Shown: positions 1-5,590 of the stretch, piece by piece
Numbering within the stretch: position 1 is the first letter of the stretch
Layout of the letters: every line of letters begins with the position of its first letter
NCBI GenBank assembly: GCA_947632255.1
Contig: CANROL010000080.1
Location: 1-5,665, forward strand
Direction of reading: 5' to 3'
Length of the DNA: 5,665 bases
Source of the DNA: an uncultured Bacilli bacterium
GTDB lineage: Bacteria; Bacillota_I; Bacilli_A; RF39; UBA660
Translations under genes and position numbers: made by a program
Notes under the pieces: model-generated
Told to the model about the DNA's origin: nothing
What the model saw: the letters and a program-made list of their open reading frames with translations, nothing else
Database searches by the model: none

Positions 1-73
1 TGGTAGTTCAGTTGGATAGAATGTTGGCCTCCGACGCCAAAGATCGTGGGTTCGAATCCCACCTGGGACACCA
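1..73 (+). tRNA. tRNA-Arg(CCG), 5' end cut by window edge
   Basis: This tRNA reads the arginine codon CGG. The cloverleaf can be folded by hand. The D stem is 6-9 with 19-22. The anticodon stem is 24-28 with 36-40, with the seven-base loop 29-35 carrying anticodon CCG at 31-33. The variable loop is 41-45. The T stem is 46-50 with 58-62, around the loop TTCGAAT at 51-57. The 3' acceptor strand is 63-69, the discriminator base is A70 and CCA is encoded at 71-73. Only three bases of the 5' acceptor strand are present (1-3, two of them in wobble pairs), so about four bases lie outside the window. Five in-frame CGG codons occur in ruvB, folD and glyA, so the tRNA has work to do. Confidence 0.95.
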
Positions 74-86
74 TTTTAAAAAATAC

Positions 87-115
87 AATTACCTAAATAT
101 AACTAGGTAATTTTT
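87..115 (+). terminator. Intrinsic terminator after the tRNA
   Basis: A perfect inverted repeat forms a 9-bp stem: AATTACCTA at 87-95 pairs with 104-112, around an eight-base loop. A run of five T residues at 111-115 follows, overlapping the base of the stem. It lies 13 bases after the tRNA CCA end and about 20 bases before the likely ruvA promoter, so it separates tRNA transcription from the ruv operon. The stem has only three G-C pairs, which is usual in DNA this AT-rich. The A-run upstream (78-83) could also let it act on the minus strand, but no convergent gene is seen. Confidence 0.8.
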
Positions 116-135
116 AATAACCAAAATTTTAACTC

Positions 136-164
136 TTTACTTTTAATATTTGATAGTTTATTAT
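136..164 (+). promoter_or_regulatory. Probable sigma-A-type promoter for the ruvA cluster
   Basis: TTTACT at 136-141 resembles a -35 box (4 of 6 matches to TTGACA). TATTAT at 159-164 resembles a -10 box (5 of 6 matches to TATAAT). The spacer is 17 bases. Transcription would start near 171, leaving a very short leader that just includes the ruvA ribosome binding site AGGTG at 171-175. An overlapping -10 reading, TATAAA at 162-167, gives a poorer 20-base spacer. The position between a terminator and the first gene supports a promoter here, but such AT-rich DNA yields chance matches. Confidence 0.45.
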
Positions 165-182
165 AAATATAGGTGATTAAAG

Positions 183-737
183 ATGTTAAATTATATTATT
201 GGTAAAGTTGTTATTCAAGAAAACAATTATATTGTTTTAGAAAATAATAATATTGGTTATACAATATATGTAGCTAATCCTTTTAGTTATGAACTAAATC
301 AAGAATTAAAAGTATATTTATATAACCAAGTAAAAGAAGATGAATATAGTTTATATGGTTTTAAAACAATTGAAGAAAGAAATTTATTTTTAAAATTAAT
401 TAATGTTAAAGGATTAGGTCCAAAACTAGCGATGCCCATGCTTGCAACTGGCAGTATAACTGGTATTATTGATGCCATAGATAGAGAAAATGTTTTATAT
501 TTAACTAAATTTCCTAAAATTGGTGAAAAGTTAGCTAGACAAATTATTTTAGATTTAAAAGGTAAATTAGCCCCTAATATTGAAGCAAATAGTCCAAGTG
601 GCTTTGATGAATTAGTAAGTGTCTTAGAAAGTTTAGGTTATAAAAATAGTGAAATTAAAAAGATCTTACCTAAAATTGATAATACATTAGATATTGAAAA
701 TCAAATAAAAGAAGCTTTAAAATTAATGCTTAAATAG
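183..737 (+). CDS. ruvA: Holliday junction branch-migration protein RuvA
   Basis: RuvA is the DNA-binding subunit of the RuvAB complex. Its tetramer holds the four-way junction flat and loads RuvB on opposite arms. The 184-residue product is slightly shorter than the usual ~190-205 but has all three domains. The N-terminal OB-fold spans about residues 1-62 (MLNYIIGKVV start, NIGYTIYV at 23-30, LYGF at 57-60). Two helix-hairpin-helix motifs follow, VKGLGPKLA at 75-83 and FPKIGEKLARQI at 110-121. The C-terminal RuvB-binding domain is about 140-184, containing ESLGYKNSEI. The stretch after the first HhH (MPMLATGS) departs from the common LAILS-type sequence. The start is supported by AGGTG at 171-175, seven bases upstream, and by family alignment. 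The stop TAG overlaps the next gene's ribosome binding site, which suggests coupling. Confidence 0.96.
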   Translation: MLNYIIGKVVIQENNYIVLENNNIGYTIYVANPFSYELNQELKVYLYNQVKEDEYSLYGFKTIEERNLFLKLINVKGLGPKLAMPMLATGSITGIIDAIDRENVLYLTKFPKIGEKLARQIILDLKGKLAPNIEANSPSGFDELVSVLESLGYKNSEIKKILPKIDNTLDIENQIKEALKLMLK

Positions 738-744
738 GATATTT

Positions 745-1284
745 ATGATTATAGGAATAGATATAGATAATACCATTACTAATACATTTGAAGCTAGTTT
801 AAAATATTTAAAAATATTTGATAATAATTATGATGACTGGCATAAACTTCCTATTGATAGAAAAAATCAATTTTTAAAGCTTTATATAGATAATATAATG
901 CAAGAAGCAACTTTAAAAGATGGAGTAAATGATGCTTTTAATTATTTTAAAGAACTTAATTATAAAATAATTTTAATTACTGCTAGAAATAATAAGCATT
1001 CTTTAAATACTAAAGATATAACTATAAAATATTTAGAAGAACATCATTTAATTTATGATAAAATAATATTTGATGATGATAATCTTAATGATAAAGGTTC
1101 TATTGCTCAAAAAGAAAATATTAATTTATTTATTGATGATAAAGATCTTAATTTAGATAGTGTAAGTAAATACGGTATTGAATGTTTAAAATTTACCTAT
1201 CCAGATGATTTAGAAAAAAATAATAAGTATAAGACATTTACCAGTTGGTATGATATAATAGAATATATAAAAAGAAAGGAATAA
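745..1284 (+). CDS. HAD-superfamily phosphatase, 5'-nucleotidase (NT5C)-like
   Basis: This 179-residue protein is probably a cytoplasmic HAD-fold phosphohydrolase of the NT5C-like group, whose characterised members dephosphorylate (deoxy)nucleoside monophosphates. The substrate here is unknown. HAD motifs are visible in order. Motif I is GIDIDNT at residues 4-10, with D6 the likely nucleophile and D8 the general acid/base. Motif II is LITAR at 77-81, with T79. A Lys in DKGSIAQ (probably K117) would be motif III. Motif IV is FIDD at 129-132. Residues 11-70 fit a small cap region. No signal peptide or membrane segment is seen. ATG lies seven bases after the ruvA stop; its modest AGGAT site (736-740) overlaps that stop, so translation is probably coupled. 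The next Met is residue 52, beyond motif I, so this start is secure. It is more AT-rich than ruvB and has no CGN arginine codons, which may indicate later insertion between ruvA and ruvB. Confidence 0.82.
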   Translation: MIIGIDIDNTITNTFEASLKYLKIFDNNYDDWHKLPIDRKNQFLKLYIDNIMQEATLKDGVNDAFNYFKELNYKIILITARNNKHSLNTKDITIKYLEEHHLIYDKIIFDDDNLNDKGSIAQKENINLFIDDKDLNLDSVSKYGIECLKFTYPDDLEKNNKYKTFTSWYDIIEYIKRKE

Positions 1285-1288
1285 TACT

Positions 1289-2290
1289 ATGGACAATAGA
1301 ATTATAAGCCCGGAAGAAACAGAACAAGATTTTGATCAAAATTTAAGGCCAGAACATTTAGACGAATATATTGGTCAAGATGAAATAAAAGAGAATTTGC
1401 GGATTTTTATTGAAGCCGCCAAAATGCGTGAAGAACCATTAGATCATGTATTATTATATGGGCCTCCGGGCTTAGGAAAAACAACTCTTGCTCATATTAT
1501 TGCCAATGAACTTGGTTCTAATATTAAAACTGCCAGTGGGCCATCTTTAGAAAAAAGTGGGGATTTAGCCGCGGTTTTATCTAATTTGGAACCAGGTGAT
1601 GTTTTATTTATTGATGAAATTCACCGGATGCCAAAATTTATTGAAGAAATATTATATCCCGCGATGGAAGATTTTGAACTGGATATTATCATTGGCACTG
1701 ATGGTAAAAGTAAAAGTATTAAAATAGATTTACCACCTTTCACTTTGGTGGGAGCAACAACTAGAGCCGGTGATTTATCTAGTCCACTTCGGGATCGCTT
1801 TGGCATTGTCTCTAAATTAAATTATTATAATGACCAAGAATTACAAGAAATAGTTAAAAGAACTAGTCGCGTTTTAGATATGCCAATTGAAGATGATGCG
1901 GCTTTAGAAATTGCGAAGAGATGTCGTAAAACTCCTAGGGTTGCTAATAGATTATTTAAAAGAGTAAGAGACTTTGCTTTAGTAAATGGGGATAGTGTTA
2001 TTAATAAAGAAATAACTATTGATTCTTTAAGGCGCTTAAAAGTTGATGAATATGGTTTAGATCAAATTGATATTGAGTATCTTGCCGCCTTAATTACAAA
2101 ATTTAATGGAGGTCCAGTAGGTATTGAAACTATTGCAACCGCGATTGGTGAAGAAGTAACCACGATTGAAGATGTTGTTGAGCCTTTCTTATTACAAGAG
2201 GGATTTATTAAAAGAACCCCAAGAGGTAGAGTGGCAACCGAGAAAGCTTATACCCATTTAAAATTAAATCGTCAAGAAAGTTTATTTTAA
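1289..2290 (+). CDS. ruvB: Holliday junction branch-migration ATPase RuvB
   Basis: RuvB is the hexameric AAA+ motor that pulls DNA through the RuvA-bound junction during recombinational repair. The 333-residue length is typical. Walker A is GPPGLGKT at 58-65 and Walker B is VLFIDE at 105-110. The sensor 1 region is GATTRAG at 155-161. The arginine finger is R170 within SPLRDRFG, and sensor 2 is R217 in TPRVANR. The C-terminal winged-helix DNA-binding domain is about 258-333, with GGPVGIETIATAIGE (274-288) and RTPRGRVAT (309-317). All expected catalytic residues are present, so the protein should be active. ATG follows the nucleotidase-like gene's stop by four bases, and GAAAGGA at 1274-1280 is a good ribosome binding site with 8-base spacing. 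The gene is visibly richer in G+C than the gene before it and uses CGG codons at R38, R113 and R168. Confidence 0.98.
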   Translation: MDNRIISPEETEQDFDQNLRPEHLDEYIGQDEIKENLRIFIEAAKMREEPLDHVLLYGPPGLGKTTLAHIIANELGSNIKTASGPSLEKSGDLAAVLSNLEPGDVLFIDEIHRMPKFIEEILYPAMEDFELDIIIGTDGKSKSIKIDLPPFTLVGATTRAGDLSSPLRDRFGIVSKLNYYNDQELQEIVKRTSRVLDMPIEDDAALEIAKRCRKTPRVANRLFKRVRDFALVNGDSVINKEITIDSLRRLKVDEYGLDQIDIEYLAALITKFNGGPVGIETIATAIGEEVTTIEDVVEPFLLQEGFIKRTPRGRVATEKAYTHLKLNRQESLF

Positions 2291-2321
2291 AAAAGTATAT
2301 AATAAAGAAAGAGGGATTAAA

Positions 2322-2363
2322 ATGCTAATAAAATTATTATTAAAGGAGTCTTATTTACTATAA
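2322..2363 (+). other. 13-codon micro-ORF in the ruvB-folD spacer (leader peptide or remnant)
   Basis: ATG at 2322 opens a reading frame for MLIKLLLKESYLL, ending TAA at 2361-2363. It is preceded by a plausible ribosome binding site, AGAGGG at 2310-2315, six bases upstream. A second Shine-Dalgarno-like AAAGGAG (2342-2348) lies inside it, with no ATG at useful distance downstream. A TATAAT at 2298-2303 could be a -10 box, but no convincing -35 box precedes it. The rest of the 109-base spacer is AT-rich with no clear terminator or riboswitch. It could be a leader peptide, a remnant of a lost gene, or chance. Confidence 0.2.
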
Positions 2364-2399
2364 AAATCTTTATATTTTAAATATAGAAAGGAAAGTATA

Positions 2400-3242
2400 A
2401 TGATTATAGATGGAAAAAAAATAGCCGAAGAAGTTCGAGCTAATTTAAAAGAAGAAATAAAAAAACTTAATATAGTACCAGGTTTAGCCATTATTTTAAT
2501 AGGACATGATGAAGCAAGTGAAATATATGATAGAAATAAATTAAAAGCTTGTAGTGAAGTAGGAATAAATGGCCAGTTATATCGTTTTAATGAAGATGAT
2601 CAAGAAGAAGATGTAATTAATTGTTTAAAAAAATTAAATGAAGATGAAAATATTCATGGCATTATTATTCAAAGTCCAGTTCCTGCTAATTTTAATGAAG
2701 AATATTTAAATAGTTTTATTGATCCTAAAAAAGATGTTGATGGTTTTGGGGTATATAATTTAGGCCTTTTAGCCTCCAATATTCCTAGCATCATCGCGGC
2801 GACTCCTAAAGGAATATTAAAAATGCTAGAATATGAAAATATTGCTGTGGAAGGCAAAAATGTTGTTGTAGTAGGTCGTAGTAAAATAGTGGGTCGGCCT
2901 CTTGCTTTAGCATTACTTAATAAAGATGCCACTGTAACAATTTGTCACTCCAAAACTAAAAATTTACAAGAAATAACAAGTAAAGCTGATATTTTAATCG
3001 TGGCGATAGGTAAAGCTAAATACATAACAAAAGATTATGTTAAAGATGGCGCCGTAGTTATTGATGTAGGAATGAATAGGGATGAAGCTGGGAAATTATG
3101 TGGTGATGTAGACTTTGATGATGTAGTAAATAAAGTATCTTATATTACGCCAGTTCCAGGTGGAGTTGGTCCTATGACTGTTGCGATGCTCTTAACTAAT
3201 GTTTATGAAAGTGCTAAAAAAATCAAGAAAGAAGGTAAATAA
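2400..3242 (+). CDS. folD: Bifunctional methylene-THF dehydrogenase / methenyl-THF cyclohydrolase FolD
   Basis: FolD is a cytoplasmic enzyme that converts 5,10-methylene-THF to 5,10-methenyl-THF with NAD(P)+ and then to 10-formyl-THF, reversibly. It supplies one-carbon units for purine and formyl-Met-tRNA synthesis. The 280 residues match the family. Catalytic Y43 and K47 sit in IYDRNKLKAC. The Q91 segment reads QSPVP instead of the usual QLPLP. D114 lies in KDVDGF. The dinucleotide-binding segment is VVVGRSKIVGRP at 156-167, and the C-terminal signature is YITPVPGGVGPMT at 248-260. The ATG is supported by AAAGGAAAG at 2387-2395. The gene heads a folD-glyA-queA cluster, and glyA starts at the base after its stop, so the two are probably co-translated. 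No THF riboswitch is recognisable in the 109-base spacer upstream. Confidence 0.97.
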   Translation: MIIDGKKIAEEVRANLKEEIKKLNIVPGLAIILIGHDEASEIYDRNKLKACSEVGINGQLYRFNEDDQEEDVINCLKKLNEDENIHGIIIQSPVPANFNEEYLNSFIDPKKDVDGFGVYNLGLLASNIPSIIAATPKGILKMLEYENIAVEGKNVVVVGRSKIVGRPLALALLNKDATVTICHSKTKNLQEITSKADILIVAIGKAKYITKDYVKDGAVVIDVGMNRDEAGKLCGDVDFDDVVNKVSYITPVPGGVGPMTVAMLLTNVYESAKKIKKEGK

Positions 3243-4466
3243 ATGGATATAAATATTAAAAAAGCTTTAGAAGAAGAAAAATTAAGACAACAAAATAATA
3301 TTGAATTAATTGCTTCGGAAAATTATGTTTCTAAAAGTATTTTAGAATTACAAGGAAGTATTTTTACGAATAAATATGCGGAAGGTTATCCAAGTAAAAG
3401 ATATTATGGTGGTTGCAGTAATGTTGATACTATTGAAAATCTAGCTATTAGTTATGCAACTAAATTATTTGATGTTAAATATGCCAATGCTCAACCCCAC
3501 AGTGGCTCCCAAGCCAATATGGCAGTTTACCGAGCATTACTTAAACCTCATGATAAAGTATTAGGTCTAAATTTATCCCATGGAGGACACTTAACCCATG
3601 GTAATCCTGTCAACTTTAGTGGGCTTGATTATGAATTTATTCCTTATAATTTAAATCCCGAAACAGAAATGCTTGATTATGAAGAAATAAGAGCTTTAGC
3701 TAAAAAAGAACAACCTAAAATGATTGTTACAGGTGCTAGTGCTTATTCTAGATTTATTGATTTTAAAAAATTCCGGGAAATATGTGATGAAGTTGGAGCT
3801 ATTTTATTTGTTGACATGGCCCATATCGCTGGTCTAGTAGCCGCGGGATTACATGAAAATCCATGTTATTATGCTGATGTTGTCTCATCAACTACCCATA
3901 AAACTTTAAGAGGTCCACGAGGAGGCTTAATCTTAACTAATAATGAAGAAATTATCACTAAAATAAATAAAACTATCTTCCCTGGTATTCAAGGTGGTCC
4001 ACTTATGCATGTTATTGCCGCGAAAGCCCAATGTTTTTATGAAGCTTTACAACCAGAGTTTAAAGAATATGCCGAGCAAATAATCAAAAATGCAAAAACT
4101 CTTGCCACAACCTTACAAGAAGAAGGTTTTAAAATAATTTCTGGGGGTACTGATAATCATTTAATGCTAGTTGATGTTAAAAGTTTACTTGGTATTACGG
4201 GAAAAGAAGCTGAATCTATTTTAGATAGTATACATATTACTGTTAATAAAAATACTATTCCCAATGAAACCGAATCCCCATTTAAAACAAGTGGCATAAG
4301 ACTTGGAACTCCGGCTATGACTACTCGTGGATTTAAAGAAGCTGAATTTAAACAAGTAGGGCATATTATTAGTGAAGCCTTAAAAAATAGAGATAACGAA
4401 GAATTATTAGAAAGTTTAAGTAAAGAAGTATTAGAATTAACTTCTAAATTTCCTTTAAATTATTAG
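3243..4466 (+). CDS. glyA: Serine hydroxymethyltransferase GlyA
   Basis: GlyA is a PLP-dependent cytoplasmic enzyme that converts serine and THF to glycine and 5,10-methylene-THF, the main entry of one-carbon units and the substrate of the adjacent FolD. Its 407 residues are typical of bacterial enzymes. The N-terminal signature is ELIASENYVS at 21-30. YAEGYPSKRYYGG lies at 45-57. The cofactor-contacting DMAHIAGLVAAG is at 191-202. The Schiff-base lysine is K220 in SSTTHKT, followed by LRGPRGG. The substrate-carboxylate arginine is R353 in TSGIRLGTPA. No key residue is missing. The start codon directly abuts the folD stop (TAAATG). Its ribosome binding site GAAGG at 3231-3235 lies inside the folD coding sequence, so termination and re-initiation coupling is likely. 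One CGG codon (R178) is present. Confidence 0.98.
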   Translation: MDINIKKALEEEKLRQQNNIELIASENYVSKSILELQGSIFTNKYAEGYPSKRYYGGCSNVDTIENLAISYATKLFDVKYANAQPHSGSQANMAVYRALLKPHDKVLGLNLSHGGHLTHGNPVNFSGLDYEFIPYNLNPETEMLDYEEIRALAKKEQPKMIVTGASAYSRFIDFKKFREICDEVGAILFVDMAHIAGLVAAGLHENPCYYADVVSSTTHKTLRGPRGGLILTNNEEIITKINKTIFPGIQGGPLMHVIAAKAQCFYEALQPEFKEYAEQIIKNAKTLATTLQEEGFKIISGGTDNHLMLVDVKSLLGITGKEAESILDSIHITVNKNTIPNETESPFKTSGIRLGTPAMTTRGFKEAEFKQVGHIISEALKNRDNEELLESLSKEVLELTSKFPLNY

Positions 4467-4473
4467 GTGAATT

Positions 4474-5496
4474 ATGAATTTAAGTGAATTTGATTATAAT
4501 TTGCCAGCAGAATTAATTGCCCAAACCCCTTTAAAAAAACGTGATGAATCTAAATTAATGATTTTAGATAAACAAAACGGGGATATTAAACATCAAACTT
4601 TTAAAGATATTATAGATTATTTAAATCCAGGTGATGTCTTAGTATTAAATGATACCAAAGTAATACCAGCTCGTTTAATCGGGGAAAAAGAAGATACACA
4701 AGCAATTATAGAATTATTACTTTTAAAAGAAGAAAGTGATAATATTTGGGAATGCTTATCTAGACCGGCCAAGAGATTAAAAATTGGTACTATTGTTAAA
4801 TTTGGTGATAAATTAAAGGCGGAAGTAATAGAAAAATTAGATGAAGGTATAGTTCGAGTTAAATTAATATATGAAGGAATTCTAATGGAAATATTAGATG
4901 AGTTAGGACAAATGCCCCTTCCTCCCTATATTCATGAAAAATTAGATGATAAAAATCGTTATCAAACTGTGTATGCTAAAAATATTGGTAGTGCTGCTGC
5001 TCCAACAGCTGGGCTTCATTTTACTGAAGAATTACTTTCTAAAATAAAAGCTAAAGGTATAGAAATAGTATTTGTAACTTTACATGTTGGGTTAGGAACA
5101 TTTAGGCCAGTTGAAGTAGAAAATATTTTAGAACATCATATGCATAGTGAATATTATGAAATGAATGAAGAAGTTGCTAATATTTTAAATAAAGCTCAAA
5201 AAGAAGGCCGAAAAATTTATGCTGTTGGCACAACTTCTACGAGAGTATTAGAAACAATTCGTCATAAATATTCTGAATTTAAAGCTTGTAAAGGTAATAC
5301 TGATATCTTTATTTATCCCGGCTTTGAATTTTTAGCTATAAATGGGTTAATAACTAATTTTCATTTACCTAAATCAACTTTATTAATGCTTGTTAGTGCT
5401 TTAGCTACAAAAGAAATAATCTTAAATGCTTATAATGAAGCTATTAAAAATAATTATCGTTTCTTTTCTTTTGGCGATGCTATGTTTATAAAATAA
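4474..5496 (+). CDS. queA: S-adenosylmethionine:tRNA ribosyltransferase-isomerase QueA
   Basis: QueA transfers and isomerises the ribosyl part of S-adenosylmethionine onto 7-aminomethyl-7-deazaguanine at position 34 of GUN-anticodon tRNAs, forming epoxyqueuosine in the cytoplasm. The 340 residues are full length. Family blocks appear in order: FDYNLPAELIAQTPL at 6-20, LVLNDTKVIPARL at 56-68, SAAAPTAGLHFT at 173-184, HVGLGTFRPV at 204-213, VGTTSTRVLE at 251-260, TNFHLPKSTLLMLV at 294-307 and the C-terminal FGDAMFI at 333-339. ATG lies seven bases after the glyA stop, and its AGGTG site (4465-4469) overlaps that stop. The usual partner tgt, which inserts the base QueA modifies, does not follow within the window. 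The next signal is a new promoter, so queA probably ends its operon. No clear terminator is visible after it. Confidence 0.97.
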   Translation: MNLSEFDYNLPAELIAQTPLKKRDESKLMILDKQNGDIKHQTFKDIIDYLNPGDVLVLNDTKVIPARLIGEKEDTQAIIELLLLKEESDNIWECLSRPAKRLKIGTIVKFGDKLKAEVIEKLDEGIVRVKLIYEGILMEILDELGQMPLPPYIHEKLDDKNRYQTVYAKNIGSAAAPTAGLHFTEELLSKIKAKGIEIVFVTLHVGLGTFRPVEVENILEHHMHSEYYEMNEEVANILNKAQKEGRKIYAVGTTSTRVLETIRHKYSEFKACKGNTDIFIYPGFEFLAINGLITNFHLPKSTLLMLVSALATKEIILNAYNEAIKNNYRFFSFGDAMFIK

Positions 5497-5506
5497 GAAA
5501 TAATAC

Positions 5507-5535
5507 TTGATTATTAGATAATTTTAATATATAAT
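5507..5535 (+). promoter_or_regulatory. Strong sigma-A-type promoter upstream of the poly-G ORF
   Basis: TTGATT at 5507-5512 (4 of 6 matches to TTGACA, with the conserved TTGA) and a perfect TATAAT at 5530-5535 are separated by exactly 17 bases. Transcription would begin near 5542, giving a leader of about 49 bases before the ATG at 5591. The leader is A-rich and ends in a purine-rich ribosome binding site, AGGAGA at 5578-5583. This is the best promoter match in the window. It indicates that the downstream gene is a separate transcription unit from queA. Confidence 0.6.
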
Positions 5536-5590
5536 TTAACTATAAAGTAAAGAAAATATAAATAAAAAAATAAGAATAGGAGAGATAAAA

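Noticed and set aside
1621..1806. 61-codon open frame on the minus strand
   Set aside because: It lies wholly inside ruvB on the opposite strand, has no ribosome binding site or recognisable motif, and ruvB is intact.
2369..2387. Hairpin next to the folD ribosome binding site
   Set aside because: The core TATATTT/AAATATA is A-T only with almost no loop and is extended only by a wobble pair. Such palindromes are expected by chance here.
2291..2399. Possible THF riboswitch upstream of the folate genes
   Set aside because: The spacer is short and AT-rich and lacks the conserved G-rich elements and paired stems of the known THF riboswitch class.
2669..2932. 87-codon open frame on the minus strand
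   Set aside because: It is antisense to conserved folD coding sequence, with no supporting start signals. It is a shadow frame.
4467..4473. preQ1 riboswitch controlling queA
   Set aside because: The glyA-queA gap is only seven bases, so it has no room for an aptamer. No preQ1-like motif was seen elsewhere.
5499..5515. Intrinsic terminator after queA
   Set aside because: Only a 6-bp A-T stem (AATAAT/ATTATT) without a T-run is present. It also overlaps the -35 box of the next promoter.
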